In this document: positions 46,985-57,775 of the stretch, piece after piece
How positions within the stretch are numbered: position 1 is the stretch's first letter
How the letters are laid out: each line of letters begins with the position of its first letter
DNA from: Salticus scenicus
Lineage: Eukaryota > Arthropoda > Arachnida > Araneae > Salticidae
DNA: 64,000 bases
NCBI GenBank assembly: GCA_963930645.1
Contig: OZ005652.1
Coordinates: forward strand, 321,294,238-321,358,237
Reading direction: 5' to 3'
The notes under the pieces: generated by a model
Database searches by the model: none
The model's input: the letters and a program-made list of their open reading frames with translations, nothing else
Told to the model about the DNA's origin: nothing
Program-made: the position numbers and the translations under genes

Positions 46985-48542
46985 TGTTACTGAACTAATT
47001 AATGATGGCCCATACATTCCTCTGCCCCGTGACCCCTCTCCCCAAGAATTAAATAAAATTAAATCTGCTATAAAATCTTGCCCCTTATTATTGAACTCGA
47101 CTAAATCCCATCTTATCCCTTCTATTGCTAATTGTGCCAGATTTTATGCTTTACCAAAAGTTCACAAACCCAATATTCCATTTCGTCCAATAGTCTCTAA
47201 TATCGGTACTGCTTCCTATAATCTAGCTAAATTTCTCACCACAATTTTTGCTCCACTTCTTGCTGCTAATAGTTATACTGTTAAGAATTCCATAAATTTT
47301 GCTAAAAATATTCAAAATTGCCCTCACACTAATCTCACTATGGTTTCTTTTGATGTAAAATCTCTTTTCACTAATGTTCCAATAAGTGGCGCCCTCTGTT
47401 GTCTCGAAAATAGATTAAAAGAGTTTCATTTCACCTCTTTTGAAATACAAGAATTAATTTCTCTTACCCGCATTTGTTTATCACAAACCACTTTTTCTTT
47501 CCAAAATAAATTCTATCGTCAGTCTGAAGGTTTAGCCATGGGTTCCCCTCTCTCCCCAATTCTCGCAGACATTTACATGCACTATTTCGAAAGCAAGCTT
47601 TTTAAGAAAATATCTTTTCCTTTTTGGACCCGTTATGTTGACGACACCTTCACGCTTATTGACACATCTCTTCACAATATTGACCATGTCTTAGAAACCT
47701 TAAATTCAATTGACAGTAATATCCAGTTTACATATGAAATAGAAAATAATGGCTCCCTTCCATTTCTTGACACCCTCGTCTCTCGCACTGTAAATGGATT
47801 TTCAACCACTGTCTATCGTAAAAATTTTGCAGTCTCCCTTCCTCCCCATGCGCGTTCATGTCACCCACCTAACCAAAAAATGGCTGCTTTCTATACTTTT
47901 GTAAACCGTGCCCTTAATATTTGTTCAAATCCTATTTTATTTAAATCTGAAATTAAATACCTGAAAGCCATCGCAATTGACAGAGGTTATGATCCTTCCA
48001 TTATAGACAAAGCTATCCAAAAATTACAACTCCCTCGTATTTCGTCTACTAAATCAGTCACTTCTAATATCAGTATTGTTTTACCCTATTTTTCTAAAAC
48101 CAGTCAAACCATAGCTAAAATTCTCAAACAATATGATTTTAAAATAATATTTTCGCCTTCCAATAAACTCACCTTTTCTCAGTTAAAAGATCCTATTGAT
48201 ATGCATAATTCTTGGGGCATTTATAGTATATCCTGTCAGTGTGGTTTATCATATATTGGCCAAACTAAACGCAGTCTTAAATTTCGTCTAAAAGAACATA
48301 TGAATTACGTCCGCAAACAAGAAACCAATAAATCGGCTATTTCTAAACATTGCTGGGAGGAAAATCATAATTTTAAATTTAATTCAGCTAAAATAATTTG
48401 CAGACCTAAATCCATTCATGAACTCGATTTCTTTGAAGCTTTTCATATTTATAAAAATTTTAAAAACCTTGTAAATTGTGATTTCGCTGTTCCCTATTTG
48501 TCTGATTGTTGGAAATTTTACATTCAGTCCACATTTCCTTAA
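46983..48542 (+). CDS. Penelope-like reverse transcriptase with C-terminal GIY-YIG endonuclease (5'-truncated)
   Basis: An open frame of 519 codons runs from the arm junction to the TAA at 48540-48542. The first ATG is not near the start: residues before and at TTG 47091 (ITELINDGPYIPLPRDPSPQ...) are clearly element protein, so the N-terminus was lost at the junction. Numbering from 47091: KVHKP and FRPIVSN (RT 1-2) near 23-40; FDVKSLFTN with the first catalytic Asp at 88; GLAMGSPLSPILAD near 148-161; YVDD at 182-185; LPFLDTLV after that; GIY at 376-378 and YIG at 388-390, followed by QTKRSLKFRLKEH. RT plus GIY-YIG in this order is diagnostic of Penelope/Poseidon-type elements, which copy their RNA at a nicked target. 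A complete protein would be longer at the N-terminus. No stop or frameshift is visible in what remains. Expression is unlikely without a promoter. Confidence 0.93.
   Translation: MVTELINDGPYIPLPRDPSPQELNKIKSAIKSCPLLLNSTKSHLIPSIANCARFYALPKVHKPNIPFRPIVSNIGTASYNLAKFLTTIFAPLLAANSYTVKNSINFAKNIQNCPHTNLTMVSFDVKSLFTNVPISGALCCLENRLKEFHFTSFEIQELISLTRICLSQTTFSFQNKFYRQSEGLAMGSPLSPILADIYMHYFESKLFKKISFPFWTRYVDDTFTLIDTSLHNIDHVLETLNSIDSNIQFTYEIENNGSLPFLDTLVSRTVNGFSTTVYRKNFAVSLPPHARSCHPPNQKMAAFYTFVNRALNICSNPILFKSEIKYLKAIAIDRGYDPSIIDKAIQKLQLPRISSTKSVTSNISIVLPYFSKTSQTIAKILKQYDFKIIFSPSNKLTFSQLKDPIDMHNSWGIYSISCQCGLSYIGQTKRSLKFRLKEHMNYVRKQETNKSAISKHCWEENHNFKFNSAKIICRPKSIHELDFFEAFHIYKNFKNLVNCDFAVPYLSDCWKFYIQSTFP
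47538..47927 (+). other. segment absent from the inverted copy
   Basis: 390 bp present here but replaced in the left arm by TAGT on its coding strand. The flanking words are GGTTTAGCC (47529-47537) and AATCC (47928-47932). Net offset 386 bp, which also equals the change in arm pairing between the junction and the ribozymes. Confidence 0.9.
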
Positions 48543-48684
48543 TTTTTCTACTGTTTACACAGCTACACATTCCTTAATTCTTATTGGCCACACTCCCCAC
48601 CTCTTCCGTAATCCTATTGGTTGAACTAAATCCGGTCCCTCTCCTATATATACGAGTACTTCTCCAGATTCAGAATTATTTTTT

Positions 48685-48730
48685 TGCACTGATGACGGTA
48701 CGCTTTAGGCTACCGAAACAGCTGTATGCA
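48685..48730 (+). ncRNA. minimal type I hammerhead ribozyme
   Basis: In order: stem I strand TGCA (48685-48688); invariant CTGATGA (48689-48695); stem II CGGTA/TACCG (48696-48700 and 48711-48715) with loop CGCTTTAGGC; AAA completing the GAAA box (48715-48718); very short stem III CAG/CTG (48719-48724); cleavage dinucleotide TA (48725-48726); stem I return strand TGCA (48727-48730). The predicted cut is after A48726. Such minimal type I hammerheads are established in Penelope-like elements. The loopless palindromic stem III suggests activity as a dimer. Function is inferred, not shown. Confidence 0.85.
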
Positions 48731-48783
48731 CCTCAATAATTTTTCTTTGGCGTTTCTGACGTAGTAGTTTATTCCTGTTTTAA

Positions 48784-48811
48784 TATTCCAACGCCAAGTC
48801 TCCTGCTATTA
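48784..48811 (+). other. 28-base terminal tail of the Penelope copy
   Basis: Present only at the right end; the left end stops at 45564. The fragment at 35917-36009 also carries this tail (AACGCCAAGTCTCC), so it belongs to the element and not the target. Confidence 0.75.
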
Positions 48812-48827
48812 TAGGTTCAATATTTAA
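48812..48827 (+). repeat. 16 bp target-site duplication, right
   Basis: Identical to 45548-45563. Confidence 0.9.
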
Positions 48828-48999
48828 TACGTAATATTAAGTGTTTAAAATGAAATATAATCAAAAATATTTTCCACAAATCTGCAAAATTTTACTGAGT
48901 TTTTAAAATCCCCAAATACCCTTCCCTTAGCCACGACCTTGAATAAAGCTTAGTGTTTCAAATTTAATTTGGCAGTTTATCGCATGAGCCATGAAACAG

Positions 49000-49730
49000 T
49001 GTTAATACTTCCGCGACCGCAAGTTGGCTAAAAGTATTTTAAAAAATGCATTTTCACCGTGTTCTGAACTATTCTGAAAGTTTGAAATGTCTTGATAGTC
49101 GGGAAGTTAGTTAAATAAATTTTCTGTTGAATCATATAAACGCTACCGAAGGCAGTAGGGACCTGAAACAGTTGATTAAAAGTGTTAAAAAATGTATTGT
49201 CACCGTGTTCTGAGCTATCCTGGAAGTTTCAAATGTCTAGATAGTCGGGAAATTAGTTAAAAATCGATTGCAAGATTTGTACTGGTAACGCTGCAGAATG
49301 CAGCAGTAACCCGAAATAGTTGGCTAAAAGTATTAAAAAATGCATTTTCACCGTGTTCTGAACTATTCGGAAAGTTTCAAATGTCTAGCTAGTCGGGAAG
49401 TTAGTAAAATAAATTATCTGTCGAATCATATAAACGCTGCTGAAGGCTGTAGGGTCATGAAACAGTTGACTAAAAGTGTTAAATGTATTGTCACCGTGTT
49501 CTGAGCTATCCTGAAAGTTTCAAATGCCTGGCTAGTTGAGAAGTTAGTTAAAAATCGATTGCAAGATTTGTACTGGTAACGCTGCCGATGGTAGCAGGAA
49601 CCCGAAACCGTTGGCTAGAAGTATTTAAAAAATGCATTTTTACCGTGTTCTGAGCTATCCAGAAATTTTAAAATGTCTAGCCAGTCGGGAAGTTAGTTAA
49701 AAATCGGTTACAAGATTTGTACTGGAAAAA
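49000..49730. repeat. ~146 bp tandem array with two-monomer higher order
   Basis: Five monomers marked by ACCGTGTTCTGA-CTAT at about 49055, 49201, 49349, 49492 and 49641 (steps 146, 148, 143, 149). Monomers 1 and 3 end with TGAATCATATAAACGCT, GTTGAATC or GTCGAATC preceding it. Monomers 2, 4 and 5 instead have GCAAGATTTGTACTGG. The true repeat is therefore a dimer of about 294 bp. Each unit has a GCTGCCGAAGGCAGTAGGG-like hairpin, also seen at 36427. Confidence 0.85.
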
Positions 49731-49828
49731 CAAACAAACAAACAGACGAACAACAATCGAAGTTAATAAATAGGATTACTCGATAGAACTTCCAAGTGAA
49801 GGTGAAAGACGCTCTTTCATGGAATTTT
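49731..49828. other. (CAAA)n tail and junction
   Basis: AACAAACAAACAAACAGACG ends the array element (49727-49750); the LINE follows. Confidence 0.6.
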
Positions 49829-50640
49829 TTTGCCATCTCAAGGCTCTAAAATTATCCTTAACTTTTCAACCTTTATATTATTGATATGCCCTGGTACCCT
49901 CATACCTCATTGGCTATTTTTGCAGACGATACATGTATTTTTGCATCTAGCATTAACAGGCCTTATGCTATTTCGGCTATCTCCCGTCACCTTAAAATTC
50001 TTGTTAGATGGATCAGCAAATGGAAAATAGCTCTCAGTATTGGGAAAACCGAAGTTATTCTACTCTCACGATGAACAAATGCAATGACACCGGCAACTAG
50101 AGTTATGTATCAAATTAACTTCGGCGCTACCCCCTTACCATGGTCAAACCCCTGTAAATACCTTGGAGTTATTCTAGACCAAGGACTCACTTTCGAACAT
50201 CACATTACCACTACGCGAAAGAAATTTTGAGCGGCTAAATCGAAATTAATATCCCTAATTACACGGAAAAGTAAATTAAACACTAAAAATAAGATGCTCT
50301 TGTATGCGCCCTACTTACGACCCATTCTCACTTATGTATGTATGGCATGGTCATATGCTGCAAAATCCCATATCAATTTACTCAAAAGGGAACAAAACCC
50401 AACAATTCGAAAATACTTGATATGCCATGTTTTGTGCGAAATTCTCACATTTATAAGGATATTCCTACTTCAACTCTCAATAATTTCATTCAGTACTTAA
50501 ATGTACAATTTCATTTGGCTCTAGAATCCTTAGATAACCCAGCTTTAACGCACACTAGCAGCATATGACCATAATGATCCTACGAACAGACGCAGACCCA
50601 AAGCGGGCTTCGTTCTGAACTCCCACCTTTAACACTTTTT
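49829..50640 (+). pseudogene. Jockey-type LINE reverse transcriptase, 3' fragment
   Basis: After PSQGS and one frameshift, the frame gives HTSLAIFADDTCIFASS (RT catalytic FADD at 49919-49930), LVRWISKWKIALSIGKTEV, then KYLGVILDQGLTFEHHI (50156-50206), KMLLYAPYLRPILTY and LLKREQNPTIRK. This order is typical of the RT thumb and C-terminus of Jockey/I-group non-LTR retrotransposons. Two in-frame TGA stops (50072-50074, 50228-50230) stand where Arg is expected. A frameshift near 50400 leads to ILDMPCFVRNSHIYKDIP, and a further shift to YDHNDPTNRRRPKAGF at the end of the protein. The element is 5'-truncated and dead. I recognise the family group, not a named element. Confidence 0.88.
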
Positions 50641-50805
50641 GCTGTTTTACTCTATGTTACGTATTTTTTCTCTTTTCTATCGCCTTCGGGCACCGACTTC
50701 TCCTCGATGACTATACCCTGTGTTGTCCTGTGTTTGTATATGTTCAGTTTGTCATCCTCTGTTTAAAAAAATAAAATTAAAATTAAAAGACAATAAAAAT
50801 TAAAA
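50641..50805 (+). mobile_element. LINE 3' UTR and A-rich tail
   Basis: Follows the ORF remnant and ends in AAAATAAAATTAAAATTAAA (50765-50785 region), consistent with the 3' tail of a non-LTR retrotransposon. Confidence 0.6.
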
Positions 50806-52215
50806 AATTTTGCTCCTAGAAAATACAGAAATATTCTTACTATCCTTAAACTTTCTATTATATTTTGTAATGCTATCCTTAACCTTCCTTATTTTATTTT
50901 TGTTTATTTATTTATTTATTTTTGTGCTTCTCATTTATTGAATTCCAGGATTACGCATATATGTTTTGGTGTTCCTTCTCTGTTTTCTCCCTCTCCATTG
51001 TCGTGATTGTGATTTTTCGAGACTCACGCCTCGTTAGCTTCACCCTTAGGCAGAGGAAGATGCGTGGCTTTTGTCACAGCCGCTCCTATCCCACAGTATC
51101 TGAAGATCGGGCAGGGATTGGGCTAGGGGCCTGATATATCCGTAAACATAATATCTCCAAACGCATAAATTCACCGAAAATCAGCGACTAAAATTTTTTA
51201 CGAAAGTAATTTTTTTTTCTGTTCTATGTAGCAGGAAATGTATTTACAAATTTGTATAAATTTGTAAATACATAAATTTGCAAAAACTGATATTAAATGA
51301 TACATTCATACATTGATGTTTTCGGCGTTTTGTAAATATTTATATTTCTGTCCAGCGTCAAGTCTGGTTATATATACTTGTGATGGCGGTTATCACATAT
51401 TCTAAAAAATATATTATCATTTATATATATTTATATATAAAACATTTTTATGTAACGAACACATTTTTATGAACTCTAAATTGCAACTTAAATTCACATA
51501 GAGTGTGTTCTTTAAATTTGTACATTCTCCCTCTTCCACATATGTACCCTTTGCTAATTGCAATTCTATCGAAACTTTCGCTTATGTATTATTCGTTCTT
51601 TAACGTAATGCAGATCTACAATAGCGTATTATGACTTTTCTAATTCGGTTTCTTTTCATCTTGAAAAAAAAGGCAGTTTTGTCGCCATGAGTGCATTCCT
51701 TGTCTTATAACATGGTACGTAAATTTTGCTTAAAAGTTCCGTGTTCTCATGGCAAATGTTGCCTCTTTGTGAGGATCGTTTGAATCATATTTATGTGGCA
51801 ACCTTTTCAAAAAATGAATGTATTTATATGTAACATAATTAGAACCATTTTTTTTTTCTCTACTATTTTAAATTTGGCTTCGATTAGAGCTTTGGAGAAA
51901 TTAATGAAGAAATCGAAGCGTCACTTCATCTTCATGACTTGACCTGAGAAGTCGACGTTTTTGGCTCCCACTCCAATGTTATTAAAATCCCTTCAATTAT
52001 AATTATCCAATAATAATAACTTTATAAAATGGTCACCTATAAAGAGTAATACATCAAATAAAATGTTTTAATAAAATTTTCCGTGATTATCTGCAAAATT
52101 GACTAGATTAACGATCTCTGTGTTATTGACGGCATACTTCGCAAGAATTCTAAAGATGCTTTCAAATTAAACTTCAATAATTAACGGCCATCTACAATCT
52201 TCGTTACAATACTAC
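50806..52215. other. unassigned region
   Basis: The segment 50985-51130 is GC-richer (GACTCACGCCTCGTTAGC, GATCGGGCAGGGATTGGG) and may be an old repeat. No gene recognised. Confidence 0.4.
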
Positions 52216-52218
52216 TGA

Positions 52219-52637
52219 CAAGGAAACATTCAAAAGGTGTCGTCTTCAAAAAATATTGAAAGAAGTATGTGCGATTCTACTCTTCCTAAAACACCAGGAA
52301 ATGAAAAAATTATCGGCTGAAATGAATTACAAGGACCACAAAAAATTATCAAAGTGAAGCATATTTGGCGATTTAGCGCTGTTAAGCCTTCATTTCGCTA
52401 GCAACGAGATTGCCGTTTACGAACAGAACCGTGTTTTGTTTCTCCGCCAAGTACTCAAAATCAATCGCCTAAAAATGTGAAATCGCCAAATATGCTTAAT
52501 TTTGATAATTTTTTGAGGTCGCTGTAATTCATTTCAGCCGATAATTTTTTCACTTTCTGGTGTTTTAGGAAGAGTAGAATCACATACATTTTTTTTCAAT
52601 ATTTTTTTAAAACGACACCTTCTGTATGTTTCCTTGT
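52219..52637. mobile_element. foldback MITE, ~419 bp
   Basis: Left ACAAGGAAACATTCAAAAGG and right (reverse-complemented) ACAAGGAAACATACAGAAGG begin inverted arms of about 190 bp. They share TTCCTAAAACACCAG, ATTATCGGCTGAAATGAATT and CATATTTGGCGATTT. No coding. Confidence 0.8.
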
Positions 52638-53162
52638 GAGCTAAATTCCCTATTGCATTTCCCCTTAAAAGTGAAAGGAACCAGTTGTTTACATGGCTAT
52701 CCACAGCTGTTTATGATGACACCTTGTGGTACCAGCAAAGGACACGCATTATATTGTTATATATGAATGCAACATTTTTAAAAATTGTACAATAAATGTA
52801 TTCTGCATGCATTTCTTAATCACACAGAACTAAAATTTACTAGATGTTAGTTAAAAATATAAAAAGACAAAGCAAAGGGAATTTTATTATTTTTTTAAAA
52901 CTACAAGAAAGAAATGCAAAAATGCAAAAACATTGGAATAAACATTTTTTTTTTTCTCTGTAAAGCCATTTTTTTCTAAAACTGATGGCTTGGAATACTA
53001 GAAGTTCAAGAAGGACTACTTCAATCCCTCATCTATAACCTCACTAGTTTTGTGTTTCATAGGTGTGCGATTATTTTGGTCGCGGAAGCCATATACCCCT
53101 TATCAAAACTCATTTTTATCCAAGAAATCACATTTTCTTTCATTCTTTCTTCTTCTCCTTCT

Positions 53163-53205
<43 letters not shown>

Positions 53206-55439
53206 CGGTTTTGCATTTTTGATTTTGCATGATTTTGCATTTTTTGTTTGCAGACAAATATTATCGATAAATTTAATAATTCCTTGTACTTTGCTGTATT
53301 TTCTTTTCTTACATCTTGCAACACTTATTAAGGATCATATAATAGTCAACAAAGCGTTTTCTCATTCGTAGTTCATAACTAAAATAATAATATTCTCTAA
53401 CATTTTTGAGCAGTGTATTTATCAAAATTTATGTAATAATATGTTATTATTTCGACATAAGTAATTTATTTTAGTGTTGAATAATGTGCGAATATTGCTG
53501 TTGATCTGTTGGAAATTATACTTTAAAATTTCACATTCCCATACATGTTTCAGTGTTCAGTCTACGTGTAATACCAAAACTTATTAAAAATATTCGAATC
53601 GAATGTACGCCAATTAAGATGTTTTAACAAAACCCAATTATTTAAATTCTAAGCATATTCAGAGTTCGTAGAGAGCCACCTGTTTTCGAGGATTCTTCCC
53701 TAGTATTTTTTTTTTATTATTTATTTATTTATTTTTAATTGATAGGTAATTTTTATAACAAAAATTACTCAACGAAATAAGTGGCGAAGAAAATCAAGAA
53801 AATCCCATGACTGTACGAATCCTGTTATTTTATAAGTTTAAATTCACCTTAATGAATATTTAATTAGCAGTACTGAAATCGTTGATACCCTTAGAAAATA
53901 CACTAAAACAGAAGGAGAAAATCGACTGGACTGAAAAACAAAAATAGATTAAAGTGCAAGGACTGAAAATTCCGATTTCTGTCTGATATATTGAAGGTAA
54001 TGGCATATATTTTAGGTAAATATTTGATTTCTTCTGAGAGGTGATTTTTAAATAATGTTTTAGGAAAATGTTTTTTAATTACTCGAAGTATACATTCGAT
54101 CTGTATTCAGATTTAAAACGAAAAAAAAAAAAAAAAAAAAAAGTACTATATTGAATAACTATATTATATAGAGAGATAAACAAATATTCAAATTTGTTTT
54201 ATTATAGAATGATTATTAATACTTAATTTTATAAAAATATTATTTTATTTTTATATTTAAGGTTATTCAATATTACATTATTCTAAATGTTAAAAGATAT
54301 TTAATTTTATTAAAAGAAAATTATACACACGATAAAACTATTGCTTATTCGATTTGAATCTCCACAAGGCTATGAAAGCAGATCGAATTAAAGTTACTTT
54401 ATTTTAAAAATGTAACTAACGCATTAGAGAAATCTGAAAATTACTTAGAAGCAAAAATATTAATTGATTATGAAATTTTAAGTAAGTAAGAGAATTTCAC
54501 TAAAGAAAAGAGCGCTACAGAAGCACTGGAATTGCATTAATGTTAAAAAATAAATAAGTAAAAAGACACTTTTTTTTTAGAAATTGTATAACAGTAAGAA
54601 AGGTTTAAAAGTAGAATATGAAAGAATAAATGTAAATACAGTGCGAGGAAACAAGAACTATTACATACAGAAGACTAAAATATTTTCTTCTCTGATATAC
54701 TATGATTCTGATATACTTTAGATAAGTTTAAAAGATTATTAAATATTAATATTTTAATTAGTCACATATTAGGCGAGACGATAGCTTCAGGGCCCCAACC
54801 CGGATTCCACCGAGCTTCGATGACTTATTCTAGTCAATTTTCACCTTTTATTCCGTCCGGTGTTAGCCCTTTTTTTTTTTGCCTCTCTCTCTCTCTCTCT
54901 CTCTTGTCCCATGCTTTTTCCTAATGATTTTTATCCGTTTTCTCTTGATTTCTACGTTCTAAAGTGCGGTGATTTATCCACATGTAATTAACATATAACA
55001 TTAAAATCTTCCAATGTTAAGTGTGTGGGAAACAAAAAAAAAAAAAAAGTTCTCTATGTGTGTGAATAATATTAAGATTCAATATAGTGCTGTTTATTTT
55101 TTCAATTTCTTTTACATTTCAATGCAGTTTCTAATATTTACATAATAATATTATTTAGTATATAAATAAAAGTATAGAATGGAATTTTAAAATTGTTATC
55201 CTTCTTGTTTATCCCGGCTTCTTTACGAAAATTGCATGGAAAGTGGTAAAAGAACCTCTCTGATTTGTGTCTCAGATCTATATTGCATTAGATTCAAATA
55301 AGATTACCTTTAACGCAACGAAAGTGCACACAGTTCTATGCAGAGTTCATTTTATATTTTTGTTTAGTTTGGGAAAGATGGCAGAGTGCATTGTTTCACT
55401 GAAATAAAATTTTTATTTTCCGAACACTATAGTGAGGAA
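52638..55439. other. unassigned AT-rich region with homopolymers
   Basis: T-run at 53164-53200 (gives mirror open frames on both strands), A-run at 54121-54142, (TC)n at 54880-54904. The segment 54775-54870 is GC-richer (GGGCCCCAACCCGGATTCC) but unassigned. No gene recognised. Confidence 0.45.
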
Positions 55440-56290
55440 AGTGTTGTAATCATGTCAAAAATTCGAATTTGAGATTTTAATGTTTCTATATGTTTCGAGG
55501 TGCCCTCAGTCCGTTTTCATTATTTTTACGATGATGTATGTATGTGTGTGTGTGTATGTGTTTGTATGTATGTGTGTGTGCATGTGTGTGTATGTGTGCG
55601 AGTGAACGCGCTAGCATCTAAATGCTTTGCTCGAATGAGCTGAAAGTTGGTACATGTGTTGTAAGTCACCATAGCACGACTCCTATTGATTTTGGTGAAT
55701 CTGACACTAATAGTTTTTTTACAGAGACACAAAGAAAAATTCTTTATCATTACGGTCTACGGGGCCAAATTTTTAAAAGTGCGATAGCGTCTAAACGCCT
55801 TATTCAATTGAGCAAAAAATGTATACACATATTATAGGTCACAGTTGCACGAACTGTATAGATTTTTGTGAATTTAGCAATTACAGTGTTTTTATAGGGA
55901 CAAAAAAAAAATTCTTTATCATTATGGCCTATGGGGCCAAACTTTTAAAAGTGTGATAGCGTCTAAACGCCTTGTTAATCTGAGCAAAAAATTTGTACAC
56001 ATATTATAGGTCACAGTTGCACCAACTGTATAGATTTTCGTGAATTAAGCACTTACAGTTTTTACAGGGACACAAGAAAATTCTTTATCATTATGGCCTA
56101 AGGGACAAAATTTTTAAAAGTGCGATAGCGTCTAAACGCCTTATTCAATTGATCAGGAAATTTATATGAATATTATAAATCACTGTTGCATTAACTATAA
56201 GCATTTTGGTGAATCTAGCATTTATAGGTTTTTACAGGGACACAACGAAAAATTCTTTATCATTATGATCTATGGGTTCAAAGTTCAGTA
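55440..56290 (+). repeat. tandem-repeat element, ~171 bp monomer
   Basis: The head has GAGGAAAGTGTTGTAATC and a TATGTGTG microsatellite (55537-55600). Then about four monomers with GCGATAGCGTCTAAACGCC (55783, 55954, 56122) and TTCTTTATCATTA (55740, 55913, 56082, 56257). Monomers align with those at 58940-59930 (GCGATAGCGGCC, CTGTATAG, ACAGGGACAC, TATCATTACGGCCTATGGG), so the two arrays share ancestry. Head plan as in the Helentron-like copies. Confidence 0.75.
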
Positions 56291-57775
56291 GCGTTAAATA
56301 AAACATCATATTCTATATGGAGAAAAATACGCAAACACTCTATGATTTTCTCTCTTTTGTTTAGTTAACAACTCCTCCTTCTTTACTTTACCTACAAAAC
56401 TGTTAATTACTTCATGTTCGGAAAGTCGAGTTGAGTCACTCCAGATTTTTTTACTGGGTTTTCGAAAATCAACATACGAGATCAGATGATTGTTCAGATT
56501 ACATGATGATGTTCAGCAGTGACAGACAATAACAGAGATACTAGGGGGCTCCCATTTCAGCTCATGTAAACAATTTTCAATGAGGAATACTACTTCAACG
56601 ACCTTCAATATGCCTCTGCTTGCAGGAAGGCTACAAGGCTTCTTTTGACTCCCTCCGTATCTATGTTCTATCTTGGTTGTAAACCAAAGTGAATCTTAAC
56701 ACTAATCACATCAAGCAACAACTTTTCATTTTTCGTTGATCTATAAATGATGTTCCTGTACACATTCTGATCTTTATGTTGTATTGTGGAGTCAACAATG
56801 CTACTTTCGTGGCATAATGGCTTCTTGACCGGATAGACAGAATGAAATTTAGGCTCACGTTGCAGTTTCTTAATTGTTTTGTGCCAACGTTAAATTGACC
56901 GGTGATCTGTACCATTGATATTATATACTATTATAATGCGATCTTTATAAACACTCAGTACACAGTCTGTTAATTCACAGTTAATTCAAGTGCAATTGAT
57001 TCTCTCGGCTGTTGATCCTAGCTGTGATGGTTTTAAAGGAATACAATACTTGCAAAGCCTTGACAAAATCATGTATGAAAATCTGAGTGTCGCACTAATT
57101 TTAGAATGTTGGGACCAACTATGTTCCCATGTTTAAATGCGTTATATAATTTGAGCTCTCCTACCTAAGCTACATTCGACAAATGGTAATCCTGTAAGCG
57201 GTAATTCTTTTTTTGTTAAACAGCTGCTTGAATCATTTTCGATCCGCTTCCAAGCTTGCACAGGTATCCAAATTTACGAAATAGAATAATATCCTGACTT
57301 AATTTCTATGCAGTGCATTAAGAATCTACCTAAAAATAAAAAATGATATTTAAGAGAATAGAAAAGAATTTTAAACTTAATATATTGATATATATATAGT
57401 ACAAAAGTTAAACAGTTATACCCTCATGTCCATAAATTAAGGATAATGTTAGCTGAGGCAAATAAAGGTTCAGAAACAAAAGAAACATGACTTATTCATA
57501 AAGTCCATTTATTAAACAAAAGATCACGAACAAAAAAAGGTGATTTATGTAGGATACCATTTATAACTAGTGGATCTGCAGATCAGGAGCCTCAACGTCC
57601 TATTTGCATCAGACATTATTCAATAGGACATTTTTATTTATTCCTTATTGTATAATAGTATATATTGATTCCATCGCCTTATTACCATAATCTGATACAT
57701 TCCTGAGGGGGGCTCCCGCCCCCCTCAACCCCCTGCTGTATCTCTCTTCTATACCCATTTGTGTATCATATAAAG
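56291..57775. other. unassigned region
   Basis: No gene or element recognised. The 69-codon minus frame at 56706-56915 has no motif I know. Confidence 0.45.

Larger units (their letters stand above)
45564..48811. mobile_element. head-to-head (inverted) Penelope-like retroelement
   Basis: Two copies of one element face each other: a minus-strand copy (45564-46972) and a plus-strand copy (46985-48811), joined by 12 bases (46973-46984). The arms look identical wherever both are present. They differ by a 390 bp deletion in the left arm and a 28-base terminal tail (48784-48811) only on the right. Both outer ends are 3' ends with a hammerhead ribozyme. A 16 bp direct repeat flanks the whole, so the composite inserted as a unit. 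Inverted partial copies, truncated 5' ends, variable target duplications and ribozymes are known features of Penelope-like elements. Confidence 0.92.

Noticed and set aside
47091..47093. TTG as start codon of a 483-residue protein
   Set aside because: In-frame codons upstream (ITELINDGPYIPLPRDPSPQ) are clearly part of the same RT protein, so this is not the true start; the frame is truncated at the arm junction.
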